NCBI GenBank assembly: GCA_045807745.1
Contig: JBJMGT010000015.1
Coordinates: forward strand, 496,001 to 560,000
Source: QHXQ01 sp045807745
GTDB lineage: Bacteria; Acidobacteriota; Blastocatellia; Pyrinomonadales; Pyrinomonadaceae
DNA length: 64,000 nt
Direction: 5' to 3'
A program made the translations under genes and the position numbers. The notes beneath the pieces were generated by a model. It saw only the letters and a list, made by a program, of their open reading frames with translations. It was not told where the DNA came from and ran no database searches. Below are positions 34,260 to 43,041 of this stretch, one piece after another. The stretch's first letter is position 1. Every line of letters begins with the position of its first letter.

Positions 34260-35801
34260 TTACGGTCTGCGCCAGCGCCGCCCTTCTTTTTCCAACATAT
34301 CGTGAATCGCTTGCGGGCCCCACGAGCCGGCCTCGTAGTTCGGGAACGGCGCATCAGCTTTAGTCGCCATCCACTCTTCTAGGATTGGCATGACGATCTC
34401 CCAGCCGCGCTCGGTCATGTCGGTGCGCGCGTATAAAGTCGGATCGCCGAGGATGCAATCGAGCAGCAGGCGTTCATAAGCTTCCGCGAGTTGGACGCCG
34501 AACGATGCGCCGTAGCGGAAGTCCATGTTCACGTCGCGGATGCGCGTGACCTGACCGGGCACTTTTGCGCCGAAGCGTAAAGAGATGCCTTCGTCGGGCT
34601 GCACGCGGATGATCAGTTGATTGGCGGCGACCTGCTCCATCATCTCGCGGCCGAAGAGCGGGTGCGGTGCGTCTTTGAATTGAATGGCGATCTCTGTGAC
34701 GCGTTTGGCTAGGCGCTTGCCCGAACGTATGTAGAAGGGCACGCCCGACCAGCGCCAGTTATCGAAGTACATCGTGACCATGGCGAACGTCTCGGTCGTG
34801 CTGTCGGGCGGGACACCCGGCTCCTCGCGATAACCGGGCACGGGCTTGCCGTTGATCGAGCCGGGGCCGTACTGCCCGCGCACGCACTCGGTGCGGATGC
34901 GCTCCGGCGTGAAGGGCCGGGCGGCCATCATCGCCTTGATCTTCTCGTCGCGCACGGACTCAGAGTCGAGGCTCGCGGGCGGCTCCATCACCACGTGCGA
35001 GAGCACTTGAAAGACGTGATTCTGGATCATGTCGCGCACGACGCCAGCCTTGTCGTAGTAGCCACCGCGCCCTTCGACGCCGACCGTCTCGGCGTTCGTG
35101 ATCTGCACGTGGTCGATGTACTGCCGATTCCACAGCGGCTCGTAGATACCATTGGCGAAGCGGAAGACCATGAGGTTCTGCACCGTCTCTTTGCCGAGAT
35201 AGTGATCGATGCGATAAATCTGCGCCTCGTCCAGATGTTGGTGGATGTCTTTATTTAGTTGCTGCGCGCTCGCCAGATCAGTCCCGAACGGCTTTTCGAT
35301 AATGACGCGCCGCCAGCCCTTATCCTGATCGACGAGACCGGCTTGGCCCAGTTGCTTGACCGCTTCGGCATAGAGTGCGGGCGCGGTTGATAGATAGAAG
35401 ACGCGATTGCCCTGCGTGCCGCGCTCGCGGTCGATCTGGTCGAGCAGGTCACTCAGCTTCTTGTAATCTTCCGGCTGATCGATCTGGACGGGCGAATAGT
35501 AAAGCCCTTGCGCGAACGAGTCCCAGACCTCGTCATCGACGCGCTTGGCTTCGGAAAACTGCGCGATAGCGTCTTTCATCTTGCCGCGAAAATCGTCGTG
35601 GCTCATCTCCGTGCGCGCCGCGCCGACGATGGCAAACTCGCCGGGCACGAGTCGCTCCTGCACGAGCCGGTAGAGCGCGGGCACGAGTTTTCTTTTCGTC
35701 AGGTCGCCGGTCGCGCCGAAGATGATGACGGTGCACGGCTCGGCGGTGCGTTCGAGCCTGAGGCCCGCGCGCAGGGGGTTATCCATCACAGTTGCTGACA
35801 T
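34260..35801 (-). CDS. zwf: Glucose-6-phosphate 1-dehydrogenase
   Basis: A 513-aa NADP-type dehydrogenase for the first step of the oxidative pentose phosphate pathway. IFGATGDLTKRKLVPALYRL is the nucleotide-binding motif, VIIEKPFGTDLASA the coenzyme/substrate region and IYRIDHYLGKETVQN the active-site signature with the catalytic His. GAGGGATC precedes the ATG at 35801. The last bases lie six bases before the opcA start, so the two are co-translated. The region 35802-35999 upstream, about 200 bases to gnd, holds no recognised element. Confidence 0.96.
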   Translation of the reverse strand: MSATVMDNPLRAGLRLERTAEPCTVIIFGATGDLTKRKLVPALYRLVQERLVPGEFAIVGAARTEMSHDDFRGKMKDAIAQFSEAKRVDDEVWDSFAQGLYYSPVQIDQPEDYKKLSDLLDQIDRERGTQGNRVFYLSTAPALYAEAVKQLGQAGLVDQDKGWRRVIIEKPFGTDLASAQQLNKDIHQHLDEAQIYRIDHYLGKETVQNLMVFRFANGIYEPLWNRQYIDHVQITNAETVGVEGRGGYYDKAGVVRDMIQNHVFQVLSHVVMEPPASLDSESVRDEKIKAMMAARPFTPERIRTECVRGQYGPGSINGKPVPGYREEPGVPPDSTTETFAMVTMYFDNWRWSGVPFYIRSGKRLAKRVTEIAIQFKDAPHPLFGREMMEQVAANQLIIRVQPDEGISLRFGAKVPGQVTRIRDVNMDFRYGASFGVQLAEAYERLLLDCILGDPTLYARTDMTERGWEIVMPILEEWMATKADAPFPNYEAGSWGPQAIHDMLEKEGRRWRRP

Positions 35802-35999
35802 TGCTGATCCCTCGAAAGCAGAATGGCCGAGCGAAATGAGGTACTGCGTTTTAGAGATAGACCCTGCGCCGCGCGAATTGCGAAAGCCGATCAGATATTT
35901 CAGACTATTTCATTGATGACCAGCATGCTTTCGCCCGGCGCAGGGAACTTGCCGACCGCACGCGGGCCTTCCGACAGCCACGCGCGCGGTCAGATGCGT

Positions 36000-37460
36000 T
36001 TACTTCCCGCCCTGCTTCTCTAACAACTCTTCCCACTCGGTGTGGATCATCCCGGCGTCGGGCTTATCCGTGCGCGCGTAGGTGTGCGAGCCGAAGAAGT
36101 CGCGCTGGGCCTGCGTGAGATTCAAGGGCAGGTCAGCAGTGCGATAAGTGTCGAAGTAGCCGATGGAGGCGGACATGCCGGGCACGGCCACGCCGGTCTG
36201 GATCGCGGCCCCGACGGCCTTGCGCCAGTTCGGTTGCGCCTGTTCAACCCACGCTTTGAAGTCGGGATCGAGCAGCAAACTCGGCAGATCGGCGCGGCGC
36301 TGATACGCCTGCTTGATCTTGTCGAGGAACTGCGCGCGGATGATGCAGCCGCCCTTCCAGATGCGCGAACATTCGCCGAGATCGACGTTCCAGTTCCACT
36401 GTTTTGAACCGGCGCGAATGAGATTCATGCCCTGCGCGTAAGAGCAAATCTTCGACGCATAGAGCGCGTCGTGGATCGCTTGGATCATCTCTTTACGGTC
36501 GCCGGTATAACTGCCGCGCTCGGGCCCCTTGATCTGTTTGTTGGCTTCGATGCGCTCGTCCTTGCGCGACGACAGGTTGCGCGTGTCCACGGCCGCGTCA
36601 ATCGTCGGGGTGACGATGCCTAAGTCGAGCGCGATGTCTGAAGTCCACTTGCCAGTGCCCTTCTGCCCGGCCACGTCGAGCACCAGATCGACGAGCGGCT
36701 TGTTGGTCTCAGGGTCTTTGACGCGCAAAATCTTGGCCGTGATCTCGACGAGGAACGACTCCAGATCGCTTGCGTTCCACTCGTCGAACACGTCGGCCAT
36801 CTCGTCGGCCGACATGCCGAGGATGCCGCGCATCATGTCGTAGGCTTCGGCGATGAGTTGCATGTCGCCGTACTCGATGCCGTTGTGCACCATCTTGACG
36901 TAGTGCCCTGCACCGCCGGGGCCGATGTAAGTGACACACGGGCCATCGCCCACGTTCGCGGCGATGGCTTCCCAGATGGGCCGAATCTGCTCGTAGGCGT
37001 CGCGGTCGCCGCCGGGCATCAAGCTGGGGCCCCAGAGAGCGCCCTTCTCGCCGCCGGAGACGCCGGAGCCGATGAAGTTTAAGCCTTCGGCCTTCAGCGC
37101 CTTCTCGCGCCGCTCGGTGTCTTGAAAGTAGGAGTTGCCGCCATCGATGATGATGTCGCCCTCTTCCATGAAGGGCTTGATCTGATTGACTGTCCAATCG
37201 ACAGCCTCGCCTGCTTTGACGAGCAGGATCGCTTTGCGCGGTCGCTCCAGCGCCTTGACGAACTCTTCCGGCGACTTAGTGCCGATGACCTGCTTGCCTT
37301 GGGCGCGTGCAACGAAGTCGTCCACCTTCTCCGGCGCGCGGTTATAGACGGCGATGGGAAAGCCGTTGCGTTCGATGTTCATTGCGAGGTTCTCGCCCAT
37401 CACGGCGAGGCCGATCATACCAATCTTCGCTGTCTTGGGGGTCTGTTCCGGTGTGGCCAT
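36000..37460 (-). CDS. gnd: 6-Phosphogluconate dehydrogenase, decarboxylating
   Basis: A 486-aa enzyme that oxidises and decarboxylates 6-phosphogluconate to ribulose 5-phosphate. The N-terminal dinucleotide site is IGMIGLAVMGENLAMNIERNG. IIDGGNSYFQDTERREKAL, SGVSGGEKGALWGPSLMPGG and GAGHYVKMVHNGIEYGDMQ are the substrate and catalytic signatures. The length is that of the long (E. coli-type) family. GAGGATA stands eight bases before the ATG. Confidence 0.96.
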   Translation of the reverse strand: MATPEQTPKTAKIGMIGLAVMGENLAMNIERNGFPIAVYNRAPEKVDDFVARAQGKQVIGTKSPEEFVKALERPRKAILLVKAGEAVDWTVNQIKPFMEEGDIIIDGGNSYFQDTERREKALKAEGLNFIGSGVSGGEKGALWGPSLMPGGDRDAYEQIRPIWEAIAANVGDGPCVTYIGPGGAGHYVKMVHNGIEYGDMQLIAEAYDMMRGILGMSADEMADVFDEWNASDLESFLVEITAKILRVKDPETNKPLVDLVLDVAGQKGTGKWTSDIALDLGIVTPTIDAAVDTRNLSSRKDERIEANKQIKGPERGSYTGDRKEMIQAIHDALYASKICSYAQGMNLIRAGSKQWNWNVDLGECSRIWKGGCIIRAQFLDKIKQAYQRRADLPSLLLDPDFKAWVEQAQPNWRKAVGAAIQTGVAVPGMSASIGYFDTYRTADLPLNLTQAQRDFFGSHTYARTDKPDAGMIHTEWEELLEKQGGK

Positions 37461-37480
37461 TATCTTATCCTCAATTGAAA

Positions 37481-37552
37481 AGATGTCAGATGCTAGATGC
37501 TAGATGCTAGATAGAATCAGAACTGACATCTGACATCTAACATCTAGCATCT
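37481..37552. repeat. Tandem-repeat hairpin between tal-pgi and gnd
   Basis: Units of AGATGCT/AGATGTC on the left and the complementary GACATCT/AGCATCT on the right. The same unit recurs in the hairpin at 40441-40502. Confidence 0.65.
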
Positions 37553-37554
37553 GT

Positions 37555-40422
37555 TTACTTCGCTGTTGCCCCGGCGACCGGGACTGCTTCGCCGATCAAC
37601 TCTTGCAGGCGGCGGAGTCCGGCGGGCACGTCTGCGCCGAGATCGACGCGGATAGCGCGGCGGCCGCGCGAAGCGAGCGAGCGGAAATCGCCGAGCGCCT
37701 GCGCCTGCTTCAACGTGTTGAAGCTGTATGGCTCGCCGGGAATAGGCACGTCGCGCGAGTCGGGCGCGGTGACCTGGATGAAGACGCCCGCGTCCGAGCC
37801 GCCCTTGTGCAGTTGCCCAGTCGAATGCAGGAAGCGCGGGCCGTAGCCGGTCGTCGTCGCGCACTTGGTTGCATCGCGCAGGTGCGTGCGGATCGCTTGG
37901 ATGATCTCTTCATGCTCCGGCGTCTCTTCGATGTAATCGAGCAGCGCGATGTAATCGCCCGGCTTGACGCGTGCAAGGTGCGCCTTGATCGCGTCGCCGA
38001 CCGTAGCCGCGCCCAACGCGGCGAGCGTCTTGTCGTCGGCATAGACAGTGAGCGGGTCTTCCTGTGCGACCACGGTCTGCTCTGTCAGCTTGCCGTCGCG
38101 GGTGTAGGCTTCCAAGAGTTCCTTCGTCGCGTCCTTCGACTCTTGCACATTCGGCTGATCGAACGGGTTGATGCCGAGCCGCCAACCGGCGAACGCCACG
38201 GCGATCTCCCAGAGGAAGAACTCTTCGCCGAGATCGTAAGTGTCCGTCAGCGTGCGATAGACGACCGGATGCCCGGCCGCTTCGAGCGCCTTGAACTTCG
38301 CTTCCGTCTCGCTGTCGAGCTTGCCGACCGAGATCGAAACGAACAGGCGGTCATCACCATAGACCGACGGCGAGCCGAGCGACTCCCCGGCAATCGGCAC
38401 GATGCCCTTGCCGTCCTTGCCCGTGCTCTCCGCTAGCAGTTGTTCGACCCACAGCCCGAACGAACTGATCTTCGGATCGCAGATGATCGTGCACTTGTCG
38501 CGCCCGGCATTAGCACACTCGCCAAGAATCGCGCCGAGCTTCGCGCCGGGATTGTCGGCCGCGGGCACAACCTGCGCGCAGGCGTGCACGATGCGCTCCG
38601 CGCGGTCGAGCAGCTTACGCACGTCTACACCCATCAATGCGGCAGGCACGAGACCGAAGTAGGAGAGCGCAGAGTAGCGCCCGCCAATGTCGGCCGGGTT
38701 CAGGAAGATACGTTTGAACTTGTCGCGCGTCGCATCGGCTTCCATCTTCGTGCCGGGATCAGTAATGGCGATAAAGCACTCGCCGGGATTCTCTTTCCGA
38801 CGGGAGACTTGATCGTACCAGTACTTGTAGAAGACGGCCGGCTCGGTGGTCGTGCCCGACTTCGACGAGATGATGAACATGCAGTGCGTGATGTCGATCT
38901 GATCGGCGATGTCGGAGAAGGCATCGGGGTCGGTCGAATCGAGCACGAGCAGTTCGGGGTAGCCTTCCTGCTTGCCGAATGTCTGGCGCAAGACTTCGGG
39001 ACACAGCGACGAGCCGCCCATGCCGCAGACCATGACGTGTTTGAACTCGCGCACGTTGCGGATGCGGTCGGCGAACTCGATCAAGTCGTCCTCCGTGCCG
39101 ATCATCTGATCGGGCACGGTCAGCCAGCCGAGCGCGTTCTTGATGATCTTCTGGTGCGCCTCGTCCTCTTTCCAGAGCTTCGCGTCCTTGCGCCAGATAC
39201 GCCGCATCACGTCGCCCTTGTCCGCTTCCTTGATGGCGGCAGAGACGGCGTCGCTATATTTTCCCAAAGAGGCGGTCAACCTTTCGTTGATGCCTGAGAG
39301 CAGCGCGTCGCGCTTCGATTCGATTGATTCGACGAGCGTGTCGAACGAAGTGACGAAAGAGGCCAGCCCATCTTCCTGTAACTTCTGCGTCACAGCCTTG
39401 ATGTCAATGCCGACTGCCTTGAGATCGTCGAACAGCTTGTGGCATTCGGCGATCCCCTCTTCGAGCGTGAGCTTTGGCGTGCCGTGGTCGCGGATCGCCG
39501 TGTAGGTTGCAGGCGGGACGGTGTTGACCGTCTCCGGCCCGATGAGTTGATCGACATAGAGCACGTCGGAGTAAGCCGGGTTTTTCGTGCCGGTCGAAGC
39601 CCAGAGTTGCCGCTGCACCTGCGCGCCCTTCGCCAGGAGATCAGCGAAGCGCGGGCCGTGGAAGATTTCTTTGAACCGCTGATAAGCGAGCTTGGCGTTG
39701 GCCACGGCCGCTTTGCCCAGCAAGCCTTCGAGGCGCGCCTTCTCTTCCGGCGAATCGGCGTGGCGCGCCATGTATTCGAGGTCTTTATCAATCGCCGTGT
39801 CCACACGCGAGACGAAGAACGAGGCGACCGACGCGATGTGATCGACGTTCTGCCCGGCGGCGGCGCGGCGCTCCAAGCCTTTGATGAACGCCTCCGCAAC
39901 CTGATCGTAGTTCTCAATCGAGAAGATCATCGTGACGTTGACGTTGATGCCGCGCGAGATCGCTTCCTCGATGGCCGGCATGCCTTCCTGCGACGCCGGA
40001 ATCTTGATCATCACGTTCTTGCGGCCCAAACGATTAAAGAGGCGGTCAGCCTGTTCAATCGTCTCGTCGGTCTTGAAGGCCAGACGCGGATCGACTTCAA
40101 GGCTGATGTAGCCGTCGATGCCGTCAGTCTTGTCATAGACGGGCCGAAGGATGTCGGCGGCGTTGCCGATGTCTTCGATGACGAGGTCTTCGTAGATGTC
40201 CATCACGCTCTTGCCCGATTGGACGAGCGCACGCATCTGTTCGTCATAATCGGTCGAGCCGGTGATGGCTTTTTCGATGATGGTCGGATTCGAAGTGACA
40301 CCGCGCAGGTCGTCCTCTTCGATCTTCTTCGCCAGATCGCCGCTGGTCAACATCGCGCGGCGAATATTGTCGTACCAGATGGACTGGCCCAACTTCATGA
40401 TTTCCACTAGGGGGTTACTCAT
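37555..40422 (-). CDS. tal-pgi: Bifunctional transaldolase / glucose-6-phosphate isomerase
   Basis: 955 aa in two parts. Residues 1-365 are a transaldolase (LRGVTSNPTIIEKAITGS; Schiff-base Lys in KNVMIKIPASQEG; WASTGTKNPAYSDVLYVDQLIG). Residues about 400-950 are a phosphoglucose isomerase (VCGMGGSSLCPEVLRQTFG; SSKSGTTTEPAVFYKYW; GGRYSALSYFGLVPAAL), with a C-terminal part containing CATTTGYGPRFLHSTGQLHKGG. Such fusions are known in several bacteria. Joining the two would channel fructose 6-phosphate made by transaldolase straight back to glucose 6-phosphate for Zwf, encoded two genes downstream. AAGGAG precedes the ATG. Confidence 0.95.
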   Translation of the reverse strand: MSNPLVEIMKLGQSIWYDNIRRAMLTSGDLAKKIEEDDLRGVTSNPTIIEKAITGSTDYDEQMRALVQSGKSVMDIYEDLVIEDIGNAADILRPVYDKTDGIDGYISLEVDPRLAFKTDETIEQADRLFNRLGRKNVMIKIPASQEGMPAIEEAISRGINVNVTMIFSIENYDQVAEAFIKGLERRAAAGQNVDHIASVASFFVSRVDTAIDKDLEYMARHADSPEEKARLEGLLGKAAVANAKLAYQRFKEIFHGPRFADLLAKGAQVQRQLWASTGTKNPAYSDVLYVDQLIGPETVNTVPPATYTAIRDHGTPKLTLEEGIAECHKLFDDLKAVGIDIKAVTQKLQEDGLASFVTSFDTLVESIESKRDALLSGINERLTASLGKYSDAVSAAIKEADKGDVMRRIWRKDAKLWKEDEAHQKIIKNALGWLTVPDQMIGTEDDLIEFADRIRNVREFKHVMVCGMGGSSLCPEVLRQTFGKQEGYPELLVLDSTDPDAFSDIADQIDITHCMFIISSKSGTTTEPAVFYKYWYDQVSRRKENPGECFIAITDPGTKMEADATRDKFKRIFLNPADIGGRYSALSYFGLVPAALMGVDVRKLLDRAERIVHACAQVVPAADNPGAKLGAILGECANAGRDKCTIICDPKISSFGLWVEQLLAESTGKDGKGIVPIAGESLGSPSVYGDDRLFVSISVGKLDSETEAKFKALEAAGHPVVYRTLTDTYDLGEEFFLWEIAVAFAGWRLGINPFDQPNVQESKDATKELLEAYTRDGKLTEQTVVAQEDPLTVYADDKTLAALGAATVGDAIKAHLARVKPGDYIALLDYIEETPEHEEIIQAIRTHLRDATKCATTTGYGPRFLHSTGQLHKGGSDAGVFIQVTAPDSRDVPIPGEPYSFNTLKQAQALGDFRSLASRGRRAIRVDLGADVPAGLRRLQELIGEAVPVAGATAK

Positions 40423-40440
40423 TGCTTCGCTCCTTAAAGG

Positions 40441-40502
40441 CAGATGTCAGATGCTAGATGCTGGTTTTTACTGACATCCAGCATCTGACATCTAACATCT
40501 GC
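40441..40502. repeat. Tandem-repeat hairpin between tkt and tal-pgi
   Basis: CAGATGTCAGATGCTAGATG on the left and the complement CATCTGACATCTAACATCTG on the right, with a T-rich loop. It is closely related to the element at 37481-37552, the one clear case of shared sequence between two of these hairpins. Confidence 0.65.
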
Positions 40503-40505
40503 TTT

Positions 40506-42593
40506 TTAGCTTTTCTGCTTTTCTATTTCACGTTTGGCCGTCGCGACCACATTTTCGACCGTGAAGCCGAATTTCTTGGTCAGTTCTTTGAGCGGGGCCG
40601 ATGCGCCGAAGGTCTTCATCGCGACGATGGCATCGTTGCTATTGACGTAACGCCGCCAGCCAAACGTGCCTGCTTGTTCGACGCCGACGCGCGCCTTGAC
40701 GGCCGCGGGCAGGACTGATTCTTTGTACGCTTCGTCCTGATGCTCGAAGATTTCCCACGACGGCAGACTGACGATACGCGCCTTCACGCCGTCGGCGACG
40801 AGTTGCTCATAAGCTTCGACGCACAGACCGACTTCCGTGCCCGTGCCGATCAAGATGACATCGGGCTGCCCGCCGTCAGTTGAATCGGCCAGCACGTAAC
40901 CGCCGCGTTGCACGCCCTCCGCGCGCGCGTACTTCGTGCGGTCTAATGTCGGCATCGCTTGCCGACTGAGCACAAGCACGACCGGCTCGTGTTTCAGTTT
41001 CATGATCAAGCGCCACGCTTCGGCGACTTCGTTGGGATCGCCGGGGCGCAGGACGATGAGGCCGGGAATTGCGCGCATTGAGGCCAGTTGCTCAATGGGC
41101 TGATGCGTCGGACCGTCTTCGCCGACGCCGATTGAGTCGTGCGTGAAGATGTGTATGGTCGGGATTTCCATGATCGCGCCGAGCCGTATGCCGGCGCGCG
41201 CATAGTCGGAAAAGATCATGAAGCCCGAACCATAGGGGCGAATCTTGGAGAGCGCAAGCCCGTTCAAGATCGCGGACATCTCATGTTCGCGGATGCCGAA
41301 GTGGAAGTTGCGGCCGGCGCGATTGTCGGCCGTGAAATCGCCCGCGCCGTCAAAGGTCAGACGCGTCTTGGTCGAGGGCGCAAGGTCGGCCGAGCCGCCA
41401 ATAAGCCACGGCACGTTCTTGGCCACGGCGTTCAAGACCTTGGCTGAAGCGTCGCGCCCGGCAAAACCTTTCGCATCGGGCGGGAAGACGGGAATGTCGT
41501 TGTCCCAACCGTCGGGCAACTCGCGCTTCTGCATCTTGACGAGTTGATCGGCTAGCTCAGCATTGTCTTTCTTATAGTCTTCAAGTTTGCTAAACCACTC
41601 GTCGCGCGCCTGTTTGCCGCGTGCGCCGATGCCCTGTTTGAAATTGTCATAGACGCCGTCGGGCACGAGGAACTTCTCGTCTTCGGGCCAACCGTAGGCG
41701 CGCTTCGTGAGTCTGATCTCTTCTTCGCCGAGCGGCTCGCCGTGGGCGGCGTGCGTGTCCTGTTTGTTGGGCGCGCCCCAAGCGATGTGACTATCGACGA
41801 TGATGAGCGTCGGGCGCGTGTTCTCCTTGCGCGCGACTTCGAAGGCGCGGCGCAACATGTCGAGATCGTTTGCGTCGCCGACGCGCGTCACGTTCCAGCC
41901 GTAGCCGATGAAGCGCGTGGCCACGTCTTCCGAAAACGCCCAAGCGGTGTTGCCCTCAATCGTGATCTTGTTGTTGTCGTAAACCCAGCAGAGGTTGTCG
42001 AGTTTGAGGTGCCCGGCAAGGCTAGCGGCTTCGTGTGAGATGCCTTCCATCATACAGCCGTCGCCGCAGAGCGCGTAGACGTTGAAGTTGAACATATCGT
42101 GGCCCGGCTTGTTGAAATAAGCCGCCTGCCACTTGGACGCGATGGCCATGCCGACGCTCGTCGCGATGCCCTGCCCTAAAGGCCCCGTCGTCGTCTCAAT
42201 GCCTGATGTCCAACGATACTCAGGGTGACCGGGACAGCGGCTGTCGAGTTGGCGAAAGTTTTTGATGTCGTCGAGCGTGACCGAAGGATGACCGGGCACT
42301 TCGTACTCCGCGTTGACGGCTTTGACGCCGGTTAGATGGAGCATCGAATAGAGCAGCATCGAGGCGTGCCCCATAGAGAGGACGAAGCGGTCGCGATTGG
42401 GCCAGATGGGATCGTCCGGGTCGAAGCGCAGGATTTCGTTCCAGAGCAGATAGGCCACCGGAGCCATCGCCATCGGCGTGCCCGGATGTCCGGAGTTGGC
42501 GGCTTGCACCGCGTCCATTGCGAGCGTGCGAATTGTGTTGACGCAGAGATTTTCGATATTGATAGGCGCGGGGGTGGCGGCGGTCGCTTCCAT
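40506..42593 (-). CDS. tkt: Transketolase
   Basis: A thiamine diphosphate enzyme of about 695 aa. ANSGHPGTPMAMAPVAYLLW begins the pyrophosphate domain, CGDGCMMEGISHEAASLAGH is the ThDP/metal motif, and FHFGIREHEMSAILNGLAL lies in the pyrimidine domain with the catalytic Glu. The start is the ATG at 42593 (MEATAATP), served by AAGGAG 11 bases upstream; the open frame reaches 42665 with a sequence of poor character. First gene of the sugar-phosphate cluster, preceded by a strong promoter about 300 bases upstream. Confidence 0.95.
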   Translation of the reverse strand: MEATAATPAPINIENLCVNTIRTLAMDAVQAANSGHPGTPMAMAPVAYLLWNEILRFDPDDPIWPNRDRFVLSMGHASMLLYSMLHLTGVKAVNAEYEVPGHPSVTLDDIKNFRQLDSRCPGHPEYRWTSGIETTTGPLGQGIATSVGMAIASKWQAAYFNKPGHDMFNFNVYALCGDGCMMEGISHEAASLAGHLKLDNLCWVYDNNKITIEGNTAWAFSEDVATRFIGYGWNVTRVGDANDLDMLRRAFEVARKENTRPTLIIVDSHIAWGAPNKQDTHAAHGEPLGEEEIRLTKRAYGWPEDEKFLVPDGVYDNFKQGIGARGKQARDEWFSKLEDYKKDNAELADQLVKMQKRELPDGWDNDIPVFPPDAKGFAGRDASAKVLNAVAKNVPWLIGGSADLAPSTKTRLTFDGAGDFTADNRAGRNFHFGIREHEMSAILNGLALSKIRPYGSGFMIFSDYARAGIRLGAIMEIPTIHIFTHDSIGVGEDGPTHQPIEQLASMRAIPGLIVLRPGDPNEVAEAWRLIMKLKHEPVVLVLSRQAMPTLDRTKYARAEGVQRGGYVLADSTDGGQPDVILIGTGTEVGLCVEAYEQLVADGVKARIVSLPSWEIFEHQDEAYKESVLPAAVKARVGVEQAGTFGWRRYVNSNDAIVAMKTFGASAPLKELTKKFGFTVENVVATAKREIEKQKS

Positions 42594-42899
42594 ATTTAGT
42601 TCAGCTCCTTGCTGTATTTTTGGGCCGACTCTGGCCGCCGGGGCATGGGGCGGAGTGTGCGGCACGGGCAGTATTGCTGCGGCGCGCGTCCGGCGCGGCA
42701 GACACTTCAGCCACGTAGGGGAGGCGCTTCGGAGTACCTACTTCAACTTGATGTCAGAGAGCAAAGCCGGGAATGGCGGCCGCGAAGTGACTTGACCGCG
42801 CAGGCAAATCTAAGGATGAAACCGCGGGACAGTGTTCTGGCGAAATGATAATCCAGATAGAACGAAGCGGCGGGATACTAGCACAGAAGTTTCAGGCCG
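42594..42899 (-). promoter_or_regulatory. Long leader of the sugar-phosphate operon
   Basis: About 300 bases lie between the predicted start of transcription near 42893 and the tkt ATG. No known riboswitch was recognised by eye. A second, poorer promoter may lie inside it. The length is unusual for this compact genome and could hold regulation. Confidence 0.35.
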
Positions 42900-42928
42900 T
42901 CTATAACCGTGCGCTTAAATTCTTTCAA
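42900..42928 (-). promoter_or_regulatory. Promoter of the sugar-phosphate operon (TTGAAA-17-TATAGA)
   Basis: On the minus strand TTGAAA (42928-42923), a 17-base spacer and TATAGA (42905-42900). It points toward tkt. The region up to 43041 also serves the divergent kinase gene. Confidence 0.55.
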
Positions 42929-43041
42929 GTCGGCGAGATCAGGTGCGGGCGCAGCCGATAACTGTTTCCATTCCCTTAAATTTTGTCGCCCGCCCCTAGT
43001 CAAGTTCGCCTTAAAAGCGTAATCTGTGCCACACAAAGGTC

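Noticed and set aside
39439..40410. A 323-aa open frame on the plus strand
   Set aside because: It lies opposite the transaldolase half of tal-pgi and has no recognisable features of its own.
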